64,000 nucleotides of DNA from Microbacterium nanhaiense (GCF_014646015.1 NZ_BMMQ01000005.1:186001-250000); one strand, 5' to 3'. Shown: positions 27,294-35,856, numbered from the stretch's first letter. Numbers and translations: made by a program. Notes: a model not told the origin generated them from the letters alone.

Positions 27294-28243
27294 GCCTCCT
27301 TCGTCGCGCGGCGCAGCACGCGGATCTGAATGAGCCCGATGACGAGGACGATCAGCAGCAGGAACACGCTCGCGGCGGACGCCAGGGCGGGGCGCGCCTC
27401 TCCGTTGAGCTTCCAGATGAGGAACTCGGGCAGGTAGCTGGAGGCTCCGGGACCGCCGGCCGTCATCGTGTAGAGCAGGGCGAACAGGCCCGTCAGCATG
27501 CCGATGGTGGTCGTCACGAACACGAACTGGATCGTCTGGCTGAGGCTCGGGATGATCACGTGGACGATCTGCTGCCACAGGTTCGTGCCGTCGATCTTCG
27601 CGGCATCGAGGAGCTCCGCGTCGAGCGTCGCGAAGCCCGCGAGGAAGATCGTGAACGCCATGCCGAAAGTCGCCCAGATGTGCACGACGAGGACCGTCGG
27701 GAGCGCGGTGGCGGGTAGGCCGAGCCAGTCGACGGCCGGCAGGTTGATCGCGCCGAGGGCGGAATTGAACGGGCCGTTCGCGCTGAGGATGATGTTGAAG
27801 ATCGCGCCGATGATGATGGGCGAGAGAACGACCGGAAGGAAGTAGACGCTGCGGTAGAAGCGGTGCCCGGGCACCTTGAGGAAGATGAAGGTCGCGAGGA
27901 TCCCCGCGAAGAACACCTGCACCGGCACGAACAGCAGGACGATCACGACGTTCTTTGCCGAGGCGATGAACCGCTCGTCGTACAGCAGGAAGGTGTAGTT
28001 GTCGAGGCCGACGAATTGCCCGTTGAGCTCACCGTCGCCGGTGAAGGAGAAGTTGATGCCGAGAACCAGCGGGTACAGGCGGAAGACGACGAGGATGGCG
28101 ATGACGGGCAGCACCATCAGGTACGGCGCGAGACGCTCGGCGTTCCAGGGGCGCCGACGGCGCGGCGACTGCGAGCCGCGCGGGCGACCCGCACCCTTGC
28201 CGCTCGTGACAAGGGTGCGGGTCGACGTTGCGTAGTTCGACAA
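27290..28243 (-). CDS. Sugar ABC transporter permease (MalF-like)
   Basis: A 317-residue CUT1-type permease. It has an arginine-rich cytoplasmic start, then six or seven membrane helices. The docking loop F-A-T-L-D-A-E-L-L-D-A-A-K-I-D-G is near residue 205. The start is a TTG 7 nt after the binding-protein gene; no better start exists before the first helix and no strong ribosome site is seen. A 14-bp perfect hairpin lies in codons 7-20 and could reduce its translation relative to the binding protein. Confidence 0.9.
   Translation of the reverse strand: MSNYATSTRTLVTSGKGAGRPRGSQSPRRRRPWNAERLAPYLMVLPVIAILVVFRLYPLVLGINFSFTGDGELNGQFVGLDNYTFLLYDERFIASAKNVVIVLLFVPVQVFFAGILATFIFLKVPGHRFYRSVYFLPVVLSPIIIGAIFNIILSANGPFNSALGAINLPAVDWLGLPATALPTVLVVHIWATFGMAFTIFLAGFATLDAELLDAAKIDGTNLWQQIVHVIIPSLSQTIQFVFVTTTIGMLTGLFALLYTMTAGGPGASSYLPEFLIWKLNGEARPALASAASVFLLLIVLVIGLIQIRVLRRATKEA
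28186..28223 (-). repeat. Hairpin in 5' coding region of first permease
   Basis: GACCCGCACCCTTG (28186-28199) is perfectly inverted at 28210-28223, with a 10-nt loop. It lies about 30 nt after the binding-protein stop, inside the permease gene. Its position suits differential expression: a protected 3' end for the binding-protein mRNA and lower permease expression. Confidence 0.7.
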
Positions 28244-28249
28244 TGCGGA

Positions 28250-29536
28250 TCAGCCCTTCGCAGCGTCAGCGAGCTGCGCCGTGGCATCGGCGACCGTCAC
28301 GTCGCCGTTCAGGAGCTGCTGGCCGAGGCGGTGCAGCAGGTCGAGCTCGTCGGCGCCGAGCGCGGTGTGCAGGAGCGGCTTGCTGCCGGGCAGCTCGGCG
28401 ACGATCTCGTTCGCCGACGAGATGTCGGTGTCGAGGGTGATCGTCGTGTCGGAGGTGATCTGGCCGCCGGCCAGCGAGTACGCGGCGAGCGCGTCGTGGT
28501 CGACGGACGCACGGATCCAGTCGACCCCGAGGTCCTTCTTCTCCTCGTTGAGGATGCCGTAGCCGATGCCGCCCTCGGCGGGGAGCGCAACGGTCGTGCC
28601 GTCGTTCGTCGCCACCGGCATCACGAAGCCGAGGTCGTCGCCGAGGAACTCATCGAACTGCTTCCAGTGGGCGGTGCCGCTCATGAGGCCGATGACCAGC
28701 GCGGCGTCGCCTGCCGAGAAGATGTCGAACGAGTCGTTGAACATCGCCGTCGAGTTGGCGCCGTCGTTGTACCAGCCGTCGGCCGACGAGTCGGCCCACA
28801 TCTGCAGGACCTGCGTGGCGTGCTCGCTCGTCCAGTCGCGCTCGCCCGCGATCCAGGCGTCGTACTCCTCCGGGGTGAACACGCCCGAGCCGAAGCCCGA
28901 GAGGAAGAACTCGATGCCGAGGCCCTCCTTGTTGCCGAGAGCGAAGCACGAGGCGTCGGTGCTGTCGAGGATCGCCTGGCACGCGCTCGTGAGCTCGTCC
29001 CACGTCTGGGGTGGGTTGTCGGCGTCGAGCCCGGCCTCCGCGAAGAGCGCCTTGTTGAAGTAGATCGGGAAGCCCTGCAGGAAGGTGGGCGCCGAGTAGG
29101 TCTCGCCGCCCTCCTCGAACGCGGGCCATCCCGCCAGCTGGTCCTTCAGATCGGCGAGCTCGTCCGTGACCGGAACGAGCGATGCCGCGCGGCTCTTGAT
29201 CTGCGTGCCGCCGTTGTAGAGGGCGAGGTCCGGCCCCGTTCCGGCCTCGATCGCGCTCCCCAGCAGCGTGTAGTACTGGTCGAACGGCTGGTTCACGATC
29301 TCGACGGTGACGTCGGGGTGCATCTCCGCGAACGCCGCCTTCACGTCCTCCGTGTACGCGGCAGCAGCCTCGTCGGCATCGCCCCAGTTCCAGATCGTCA
29401 GCTCCTGAGCGGATCCGCCCGACGGGGCGTCCGTCGAACCGGAGTCTCCCGGCGTGGTCGGCGCGGCGCCGCCGCAGCCGGTGAGGGTCACGAGCGCGAC
29501 GCCCGCGACGGCGGTGGTGATGATTGTTCGCTTCAT
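28250..29536 (-). CDS. Sugar ABC transporter substrate-binding lipoprotein
   Basis: A 428-residue extracellular binding protein of the carbohydrate CUT1 class. The signal peptide ends in the lipobox V-T-L-T-G-C (Cys about residue 21), followed by a G/S/T-rich linker and the mature start ELTIWNWGDADEAAAAYTED. E-M-H-P-D-V-T-V-E-I-V-N-Q-P-F-D-Q-Y and the later W-I-R-A-S-V-D-H region fit family 1. Ligand unknown. It is the first gene of the importer operon, with a candidate palindromic operator 91-110 nt upstream. No ATPase gene is in the cluster, so a shared MsiK-type ATPase is likely. Confidence 0.93.
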   Translation of the reverse strand: MKRTIITTAVAGVALVTLTGCGGAAPTTPGDSGSTDAPSGGSAQELTIWNWGDADEAAAAYTEDVKAAFAEMHPDVTVEIVNQPFDQYYTLLGSAIEAGTGPDLALYNGGTQIKSRAASLVPVTDELADLKDQLAGWPAFEEGGETYSAPTFLQGFPIYFNKALFAEAGLDADNPPQTWDELTSACQAILDSTDASCFALGNKEGLGIEFFLSGFGSGVFTPEEYDAWIAGERDWTSEHATQVLQMWADSSADGWYNDGANSTAMFNDSFDIFSAGDAALVIGLMSGTAHWKQFDEFLGDDLGFVMPVATNDGTTVALPAEGGIGYGILNEEKKDLGVDWIRASVDHDALAAYSLAGGQITSDTTITLDTDISSANEIVAELPGSKPLLHTALGADELDLLHRLGQQLLNGDVTVADATAQLADAAKG

Positions 29537-29626
29537 TGCGATCCTCTCGGAATGATCCGCTGCGGTGCAGGAGAGTGGTGCGGATGTCCCGAGAAATGTA
29601 CTACGTCTGATGAACGCTCGTCAACA

Positions 29627-29646
29627 AACATCACATGAATGATGTT
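29627..29646. promoter_or_regulatory. Candidate operator upstream of importer operon
   Basis: AACATCA-CATGAA-TGATGTT is a perfect 7-bp inverted repeat with a 6-nt spacer in the gap between the regulator stop and the binding-protein gene. It shares ATGATG cores with two other sites at 30428 and 31643. Confidence 0.55.
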
Positions 29647-29652
29647 CTCCCG

Positions 29653-30372
29653 TTACTCCCCGCGTGACGGATCCCTGCGGCGGCTCCACGAGCCGAGGAT
29701 GTGCTCGCTCATCGCGGTGCGCGACGCGGCCGCGTCGCTCTCCGCGATGGCCTCCGTGATGCGCCCGTGTTCGGCGAGCGTCAGCTCGAAGGAATGAGCG
29801 GGGTCGTGGCCCATGAAGCGCGAGCTTCCGACCGCGTGTCCGATGAGAACGCGGGCGATGTTCTCCGCGAGCGTGTTGCCCGATAGCGACATGACGACGT
29901 GGTGGAAGCGCACGTCCGCCTGGCGGAACTCCGCCTGGTCGTCGATGTTGTCGGCCATGTTCTGAAGCGCCGCGCGGAGGCGCTCGAGTCCGTCGTCGTC
30001 GAGCCGCTGCGCGGCGGCCCCCGCCATCTCGGCCTCGAGGGCGGCGCGCACGATGCTCAGCTCGTCCAGAACCGTCAGGTTGTCGTCGTTGGCGACGAGC
30101 GCATCGATGACGAGGGGGTCGAGCATGTTCCAGCTGGTGCGGGGGTTGACGCTGGTGCCGCGTCCCTGCGCGACGGTCACCATGCCCTTCTCCTGCAGGC
30201 GCTTCATCGACTCGCGGATCACGGTGCGGCTCACGCCGAACTCCTCGCTGAGCGCGGCCTCGGTCGGCATCGTCGAGTCGGATGGGTGAACGCCCGTGAC
30301 GATCTGCTCGACGAGCTCGCGCAGCACGGTCGTGCCGATGCGTTCGATGGGGGTGCGACGGGGCGTGTTCAT
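29653..30372 (-). CDS. FadR-type GntR family regulator
   Basis: A 239-residue transcription factor. The N-terminal winged helix-turn-helix shows T-M-P-T-E-A-A-L-S-E-E-F-G-V-S-R-T-V-I-R, then E-S-M-K-R-L-Q-E-K-G-M-V near residues 36-68. The C-terminal all-helical FCD ligand domain contains R-Q-A-D-V-R-F-H-H near residue 150 and a later histidine in A-E-H-G-R-I near 207, which match the metal/ligand residues of FCD proteins. Such proteins usually respond to sugar acids or carboxylates, agreeing with the enolase-type gene next to it. It is divergent from that gene. Confidence 0.92.
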   Translation of the reverse strand: MNTPRRTPIERIGTTVLRELVEQIVTGVHPSDSTMPTEAALSEEFGVSRTVIRESMKRLQEKGMVTVAQGRGTSVNPRTSWNMLDPLVIDALVANDDNLTVLDELSIVRAALEAEMAGAAAQRLDDDGLERLRAALQNMADNIDDQAEFRQADVRFHHVVMSLSGNTLAENIARVLIGHAVGSSRFMGHDPAHSFELTLAEHGRITEAIAESDAAASRTAMSEHILGSWSRRRDPSRGE

Positions 30373-30427
30373 GGGGTCACTCTATGAGGAAATCCGTCCA
30401 TCTTCGCGAGAACGTTCGGCAATCAGC

Positions 30428-30447
30428 AGACATATGATGTATGGTCT
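30428..30447. promoter_or_regulatory. Candidate operator before the enolase-type gene
   Basis: AGACATA-TGATG-TATGGTCT is a palindrome with one extra G in the right arm, 33 nt before the enolase-type gene and between it and its divergent regulator. The CATA-TGATG-TATG core is exact. Confidence 0.55.
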
Positions 30448-30479
30448 TTCCAGATTCTGATCTCTGATTCGAGGACGAT

Positions 30480-31613
30480 ATGAAGATCACGGGGTACCGC
30501 ACGCTCCGCACCGTGCACGACTGGGGCCGGCCGGTCGGCGACGTCAATGGGTTCATCGCCTCCGGCGTCACCGACGTGCCGCTCGTGGTTCTCGAAACCG
30601 ACGAGGGCATCGAAGGGGTGGGCATGGGATCCCACGCCGACCTCGACCGCCTGTTCCCGGCACTCGAGGGGCGGGATCCGCGAGCGGTGTCGGCGCTCTA
30701 CGACGCGATGCTCGCGCGAGTCTTCAAGTCCTCGCACGCGGGGGCGACCTTCGGCGGCGTAGGCGCCTTCGACACGGCGCTCTGGGACCTCAAGGCGAAG
30801 ATCGCCGGCGAGCCGCTGTGGCGCCTGCTCGGCGCGGCCGATCGCTTCGTGCCCGGCTACGCGTCCGCCCTCGACATCGCGCTGTCGGACGACGAGCTCG
30901 GCGCTCTCTACGGGCGCTTTGCCGAACGCGGCTTCACCTCAGCGAAACTCAAGGGCGGGCGCAGCCTCGAGCGCGACCTCGCCCGTTTCGACGTGCTTCA
31001 GCAGCGGATGCCCGGTGCCGACCTCATGCTCGACGTCAACGAGTCGTGGAACCTGGGGCAGGCGGTCCGCTACCTTTCGCGCCTCGAGGAGCGCATCGAT
31101 CTCGCCTGGATCGAGGAGCCGCTGCGCCGTTGGGACGCGCCGGGGCACGCGCGTCTGGCCTCGTCCATCCGCGCGGCGGTCGCGACCGGGGAGAACCTTA
31201 CGGGCCTCGAGCAGTACCGCCCGCTGCTCGACGCCGGCGGCGTCGGCATCGTGCAGGCGGGCGCCGTGTGGGGCATCACGCATTTCCTCCGCGTCGCCGT
31301 GATGGCTCACTCGCGTGACCTGCCCATCAGCCCCGTCGGGCTCACCGCGAACCACTCCGTCACGGCGGCCGCGGCCGCGGTGCCGAACCACCTCACGGCC
31401 GAGATCCAGGACTTCGGCCAGCCGTTCGGCCTCACGCTCGACCAGGAGTTCGCCGACGGCGGGGTCGTGCTCGGCGACGAGCCGGGCGTCGGTATCGCGA
31501 TCGACGAGGGCGCCATCCGGCAGGCGCACGCCGAGAGCGCGTGGGGAGTGCTCGCCGGGCCGCACGTGCGCTCGCCGCGAGCGGGTCTGAATCTCACCCT
31601 CGAGGGGCATTGA
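30480..31613 (+). CDS. Enolase-superfamily (mandelate racemase-like) sugar acid dehydratase
   Basis: A 377-residue TIM-barrel enzyme with an N-terminal capping domain. The catalytic K-x-K is A-K-L-K near residue 155. Metal ligands are the Asp of MLDVNES (about 184), the Glu of WIEEPL (about 211) and the Glu of ATGENLTG (about 237). A later His in V-P-N-H-L-T-A-E-I and its Glu match the MR His297/Glu317 region. The Asp that normally partners the His (Q-P-D in VDIVQPD-type sequences) is replaced: the segment reads IVQAGAVWGITHF. The reaction is probably loss of water from a sugar acid, but the odd active site leaves this open. GAGGA precedes the ATG. Confidence 0.85.
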   Translation: MKITGYRTLRTVHDWGRPVGDVNGFIASGVTDVPLVVLETDEGIEGVGMGSHADLDRLFPALEGRDPRAVSALYDAMLARVFKSSHAGATFGGVGAFDTALWDLKAKIAGEPLWRLLGAADRFVPGYASALDIALSDDELGALYGRFAERGFTSAKLKGGRSLERDLARFDVLQQRMPGADLMLDVNESWNLGQAVRYLSRLEERIDLAWIEEPLRRWDAPGHARLASSIRAAVATGENLTGLEQYRPLLDAGGVGIVQAGAVWGITHFLRVAVMAHSRDLPISPVGLTANHSVTAAAAAVPNHLTAEIQDFGQPFGLTLDQEFADGGVVLGDEPGVGIAIDEGAIRQAHAESAWGVLAGPHVRSPRAGLNLTLEGH

Positions 31614-31642
31614 TGGCGCTTGCGCCGTATGCCACGATGTCA

Positions 31643-31667
31643 TCATCATACGACTGTCGAATGATGA
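31643..31667. promoter_or_regulatory. Candidate operator, 25-bp near-perfect palindrome
   Basis: The arms TCATCAT-A-CGAC and GTCG-A-ATGATGA flank a central T; only one pair (A/A) fails. It lies 30 nt before the first Gfo/Idh/MocA gene. It is probably bound by the GntR/FadR-type regulator of the island. Confidence 0.65.
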
Positions 31668-31697
31668 GTACGGCGACGCTTCACGGAGGAAGTACGC

Positions 31698-32789
31698 ATG
31701 ACAGCTGACGACGCGGGCCTCGTACCCGACCCGCCGATCCGCGCGCGAAACCACATGATCGGAGCGATCGGTGCCGGTGCGATCATGGCCAACGAACACC
31801 TCACCGCCTACGGCCTCGCGGGCTTCCCCGTTGCGGCGATCGCCTCGCGCTCGCGAGCACACGCCGCGGAGGTCGCCGCACGGCACGGCATCGAGACCGT
31901 GCACGACACCCCGAGCGACCTGATCGCGGATCCGCGGATCGAGATCGTCGACATCGCGTTTCCGCCCGACCAGCAGCCGGCGCTGATCCGCGAGGCGCTC
32001 GCCGCGCCGCACGTCAGGGCGATCCTCGCGCAGAAGCCCCTCGCTCTCTCGCTCGACGAGGCGATCGCCCTGCGCGACGAGGCCCGGGCATCCGGCACCC
32101 TCCTCTCCGTCAACCAGAACATGCGATACGACCAGTCGATCCGGGTGCTCAAGCAGCTCCTCGACCGCGGCGCACTGGGCGAACCGGTCTTCGCCGCGAT
32201 CGACATGCACGCCGTGCCGCACTGGCAGTCGTTCCTCGAGAGTTACGACCGGTTGACGATCGCGAACATGGGCGTGCATCACCTCGATGCCCTGCGCTAC
32301 CTCTTCGGCGAGCCGGTGGAGGTCTCGACGGCGGCGCGCACGGATCCGCGAACCGCCTTCGCGCACGTCGACGGGATCGCGGCGTCCACGATCCTCTTCG
32401 ACAACGGGGTGCTCGCGACGACCCGCGAGGATGTCTGGGGCGGCCCGCGCCAGGAGGGCTACGACTCCGACTTCTTCATCTCGTGGCGCGTCGAGGGCAC
32501 CCAGGGCGCCGCTAAGGGAACGATCGGCTGGCCGAACGGCGAGCCGTCCACGCTGTCCTACGCGTCGACGATCGAGACCGACGGGCACTGGCGGACCCCC
32601 ACCTGGGACACGCACTGGTTCCCGCACGCCTTCGCCGGCGTGATGGAACAACTGCAGTACGCCCTGGAGAGCGGCGAGGAGCCCGCGCTCACCGTCGCCG
32701 ACAACGTCAGGACCATGGCGCTCGTCGAAGCGAGCTATCGATCCCTCGGCGAGAAGCGCACCGTGCGCCTCGACGAGTTCACCCTGTAG
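31698..32789 (+). CDS. Gfo/Idh/MocA family oxidoreductase (first copy)
   Basis: A 363-residue NAD(P)-dependent sugar oxidoreductase. The Rossmann loop IGAIGAGAIMANEHL begins only at about residue 21, after a short proline-rich extension. The E-K-P motif is A-Q-K-P-L-A-L-S near residue 112, with Gln for the usual Glu. V-N-Q-N-M-R-Y-D follows near 137, and N-M-G-V-H-H-L-D-A near residue 195 carries the D/H active-site pair. A GGAGGAAG ribosome site and a palindromic operator precede it. Substrate unknown; in an island of this type it probably oxidises a sugar or sugar-acid hydroxyl. Confidence 0.9.
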   Translation: MTADDAGLVPDPPIRARNHMIGAIGAGAIMANEHLTAYGLAGFPVAAIASRSRAHAAEVAARHGIETVHDTPSDLIADPRIEIVDIAFPPDQQPALIREALAAPHVRAILAQKPLALSLDEAIALRDEARASGTLLSVNQNMRYDQSIRVLKQLLDRGALGEPVFAAIDMHAVPHWQSFLESYDRLTIANMGVHHLDALRYLFGEPVEVSTAARTDPRTAFAHVDGIAASTILFDNGVLATTREDVWGGPRQEGYDSDFFISWRVEGTQGAAKGTIGWPNGEPSTLSYASTIETDGHWRTPTWDTHWFPHAFAGVMEQLQYALESGEEPALTVADNVRTMALVEASYRSLGEKRTVRLDEFTL

Positions 32790-32829
32790 TACCCCACCCA
32801 CCGGCACGGAGAACGCAAAGGAGCATTCC

Positions 32830-33744
32830 ATGATTCAGGTAGGCATCTTCTCGGGATACTTTCCCTACGACCTCGAGACGACGGCGACGAAGATTCGCGC
32901 CCTCGGCTTCAACACGGTGCAGCTCGATCTGCACTTCAAGGACATCGACCTCTCCGACGGGCAGCTGACCGCGGAAAAGGGCAAGCGGGTGCGCGACGTC
33001 TTCCGCGCCCACGACCTGCCCATCTGCGGCATCAGCGCGTACACCAACATGATCCACCCGGATCCGGAAAACCGCCGTCACAATGTCGAGCGCGTCAAGG
33101 AGATCCTCCGTCATGCCCGAGAGTTCGGCACGCCGTACGTGATCAGCGAGACCGGCACCATGAACCCCGAGAGCGAATGGTCGGGGCACCCCGACAACCG
33201 CTCGGAAGAGGCATACGACCTCGCGCGCTCGACCCTGGCCGACTTCGCGCAGACCGCGTGGGATCACGGGGCGACCTTCCTGATGGAGACCTACGTCAAC
33301 AACGTCATCGGATCGGTGCGCGAGGCCGCGCGCCTGTTCCACGACGTCAACCACCCCGGTCTCGAGCTGCTCATGGACCCGACGAACTTCTTCGAGGTGC
33401 ACAACATCGGCGACCAGAAGGGCACGCTCGACGAGATGTTCGACGTGCTCGGCGACCGCGTGCGGATCGCCCACGCGAAGGACGTCAAGCTCGCGGGCGA
33501 CGACAAGAGCGAGAAGCACGCCGACATTGGCGACGACGATGCGCTCGCATCGCACACGTTCCGAGGCGTCGGCGAAATCGAGCTCCCGGCCGCCGGGCTC
33601 GGCTTGCTCGACTACGACCACTACGTCAAGCGGCTCTCGGAGCGTTCGCCGAACGTGCCGCTGATCATCGAGCACCTCGACGAGTCGGACGTGCCGCGCG
33701 CGAAGAAGTTCATCGACGAGGTCCTCGTCCGCCAGGGCGTCTGA
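32830..33744 (+). CDS. Sugar phosphate isomerase/epimerase-like TIM barrel
   Basis: A 304-residue xylose-isomerase-like (AP endonuclease family 2) barrel. IQVGIFSGYFP begins strand 1. Likely metal ligands are the Glu in FLMETYVNN near residue 157, the Asp in LLMDPTNFFE near 182, the His in RIAHAKDVK near residue 217, and the Glu in IIEHLDES near residue 280. Enzymes of this fold isomerise, epimerise or dehydrate sugars and inositols; the exact activity is not evident. AAAGGAG lies 6 nt before the ATG. It is followed by a strong hairpin before the next gene. Confidence 0.87.
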   Translation: MIQVGIFSGYFPYDLETTATKIRALGFNTVQLDLHFKDIDLSDGQLTAEKGKRVRDVFRAHDLPICGISAYTNMIHPDPENRRHNVERVKEILRHAREFGTPYVISETGTMNPESEWSGHPDNRSEEAYDLARSTLADFAQTAWDHGATFLMETYVNNVIGSVREAARLFHDVNHPGLELLMDPTNFFEVHNIGDQKGTLDEMFDVLGDRVRIAHAKDVKLAGDDKSEKHADIGDDDALASHTFRGVGEIELPAAGLGLLDYDHYVKRLSERSPNVPLIIEHLDESDVPRAKKFIDEVLVRQGV

Positions 33745-33758
33745 GCCCGTTCGGATCC

Positions 33759-33786
33759 GGCCGGCGTCGCTTCGGCGGCGCCGGCC
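33759..33786 (+). terminator. UUCG-capped hairpin between island genes
   Basis: GGCCGGCGTCG pairs with CGGCGCCGGCC (one G-U), closed by the very stable C-UUCG-G tetraloop. It has no T-tract, so it may be a partial terminator or processing site that lowers expression of the next genes. Confidence 0.65.
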
Positions 33787-33806
33787 CACCACCCAGGAGA
33801 CACACT

Positions 33807-34760
33807 ATGGAGATCAGGCCGGGTCTGCATCGCATCGTGGCGCCGATACCGCCGCGATTCATCGCGATGCACCTCTTCGTCGGGCCGGAGGGCGCGCTGC
33901 TGTTCGACACGGGAGTCGACGGATCCGTCGAGGGGACGCTCCTCCCGTACCTGCGGGAGGCGGGCATCGACCCCGCGTCGATCCGCTGGGTCGTCAGTTC
34001 ACACTGCGACTTCGACCACACCGGCGGCAACGCCGCGCTCAAGGCGGTCGCACCCGAGGCACAGTTCCTCGCGGGCGCCGCCGACCAGCTGATGACCGAG
34101 AACCTCGAGGTGCTCATCGCGGGTCGCTACGGGGAATTCTCGCGGGCCGATGGCTTCGACGACCCGGCGTCGACGACGGCGGAGATCCGCGAGTCGACGC
34201 GGCTCGTCGGCGTGGACCGCGCGTTGACGGGCGGCGAGCGCATCGAGCTCGGCGGGGGCCGCGTGCTCGAGATCCTCGCCGTGCCCGGCCACTCTCCGGG
34301 CCACCTCGCGGTGTGGGATCCGGCTAACGCGACCCTCGCGATCTCCGATGCCGTGCTCGGTGAGACGGTGCCGACAGCGGAGGGGTCACCGGCGTTCCCT
34401 CCGACCTACCGCGACACCGCCGCATACGTCGACTCGATCGCGCGCCTGCGCGGATACGATGCGGAGCTGCTGCTGACGGCGCACTACCCGGTGTACGAGG
34501 CGAACGAGGTGACCGAGTTCCTCGAGAACTCCCTGGCGTACACCGAACGGATTGATCGCGCGATCGAGAAGCACCTCGTCGGTGAGATGAGCTCGCTGGA
34601 GCTGATCCACGATGCGGCGGCCGACCTCGGCCCCTGGCCGCGCGAGGCGGCCGAGTACCTGATCTTCCCGATGACGGGAAACCTCGAGCGACTCGCGAGG
34701 GCGGGCCGCGTCGCCGAGGGCTGGCGCGACGGCACCCGCACCTGGAAGTGGGCGGAATGA
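33807..34760 (+). CDS. MBL-fold metallo-hydrolase
   Basis: A 317-residue metallo-beta-lactamase-fold enzyme. The metal motif reads S-S-H-C-D-F-D-H near residue 68: the normal H-x-H-x-D-H has Asp instead of the second His. VPGHSPGHL near residue 158 and AISDAVLGE near 175 supply the next ligands. TAHYPVYEANEV near residue 228 is the last His region. A helical C-terminal domain follows. It may hydrolyse a lactone or thioester of the pathway (inference). CAGGAGA precedes the ATG; ATGA couples it to the next gene. Confidence 0.87.
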   Translation: MEIRPGLHRIVAPIPPRFIAMHLFVGPEGALLFDTGVDGSVEGTLLPYLREAGIDPASIRWVVSSHCDFDHTGGNAALKAVAPEAQFLAGAADQLMTENLEVLIAGRYGEFSRADGFDDPASTTAEIRESTRLVGVDRALTGGERIELGGGRVLEILAVPGHSPGHLAVWDPANATLAISDAVLGETVPTAEGSPAFPPTYRDTAAYVDSIARLRGYDAELLLTAHYPVYEANEVTEFLENSLAYTERIDRAIEKHLVGEMSSLELIHDAAADLGPWPREAAEYLIFPMTGNLERLARAGRVAEGWRDGTRTWKWAE

Positions 34761-35812
34761 GCGAGTCGAAGAAGGTGCGCCTCGGCGCGATCGGCGCCGG
34801 GTGGTGGGCCACGAGCAACCATTTCCCCCTGTTCCGCGACCACCCCGACGTCGAACTCGTCGGCGTGTGCGGGATCGGGGACGACCTCGAGCGGATCCGC
34901 GAGAAGTTCGGCTTCGGCTTCGCGACGGAAGACGCCGACGAGTTGCTCTCCGCCGACATCGACGCGGTCGTCATCGCGACCCCGCACGACCTGCACCACG
35001 AGCTCGCGGCGAAGGCGCTCGACCGCGGCCTGCACGTCCTGTGCGAGAAGCCGATGACGCTGAAAGCCGAGGAGGCCTGGGACCTCGCGCGGCGCGCGGA
35101 GGAGGCGGGCACCGTGTTCCTCGTGCCGTACGGCTGGAACTACAAGCCGTTCACGGTCGCCGCCAAGAAGCTGCTGGCGGACGGCGCGATCGGCGAGATC
35201 CAGTTCGTGTCGTGCAACATGGCGTCCCCCACGCGCGGGCTGTTCGGCACCGACCCGAGCTACATGCTCGAGCTGTGGAACTCCGAGACGGCGCCCAACC
35301 CGACCACCTGGTCGAGCCCCGAGCACGGCGGCGGCTACGCCCACGGCCAGGTCACGCACTCCTCGGCGCTGCTGTTCTGGCTCACGGGGCTTCGCGCGAG
35401 CTCGGTCGCGGGGCGCGTCTCGACCGCGGGCGCGCCCGTCGACCTCTTCGACGCCGGAGTCGTGCACTTCGAGGGCGGTGCCCTCGGCTCGCTCTCCGGT
35501 GCTGCGACCCTCGCCGACGGCGACAACTATCAGATCGACATCCGCCTCTTCGGAACCGAGGGCGTGATGATGATCGACGTGGAGCGCGAGCGCGTCACCC
35601 TCAGCCGCTACGACGGACGCCGGGAATCCATCGACATCGCGCCGGGCGAGGGCGAATACGAATGCCTCGTCCCGCCCGTGCGGTTCATCGAGCTGATCAC
35701 GGGCGCCTCCACCGAGAACAACTCCGACGTCACCGTCGCGGCACGATCCGTCGAACTCATCGACGCCCTGCTGCGGTCCTCCGCGGCCGGCGGCGTCGAG
35801 ACGCCCGTGTGA
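34757..35812 (+). CDS. Gfo/Idh/MocA family oxidoreductase (second copy)
   Basis: A 351-residue NAD(P)-dependent oxidoreductase. R-L-G-A-I-G-A-G-W-W-A-T-S-N near residue 8 is the Rossmann loop, LCEKPMTLKAEEAW near residue 97 carries the canonical E-K-P, and HGGGYAHGQVTHSSAL near residue 195 replaces the usual D-x-x-x-H with an H-x-x-x-H-type segment. It is only distantly similar to the copy at 31698, so they should act on different intermediates. The ATG overlaps the MBL gene (ATGA). Confidence 0.89.
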   Translation: MSESKKVRLGAIGAGWWATSNHFPLFRDHPDVELVGVCGIGDDLERIREKFGFGFATEDADELLSADIDAVVIATPHDLHHELAAKALDRGLHVLCEKPMTLKAEEAWDLARRAEEAGTVFLVPYGWNYKPFTVAAKKLLADGAIGEIQFVSCNMASPTRGLFGTDPSYMLELWNSETAPNPTTWSSPEHGGGYAHGQVTHSSALLFWLTGLRASSVAGRVSTAGAPVDLFDAGVVHFEGGALGSLSGAATLADGDNYQIDIRLFGTEGVMMIDVERERVTLSRYDGRRESIDIAPGEGEYECLVPPVRFIELITGASTENNSDVTVAARSVELIDALLRSSAAGGVETPV

Positions 35813-35856
35813 CCGCACGCACCTCCCACGACACACGTCACGACCTAAGGCACGAC

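Noticed and set aside
24381-27329. A 982-codon open frame on the plus strand, antisense to the beta-helix and permease genes
   Set aside because: Its product is a low-complexity Arg/His/Asp/Glu/Val mix with no fold, typical of the shadow of a GC-rich gene. The opposite strand encodes recognisable proteins.
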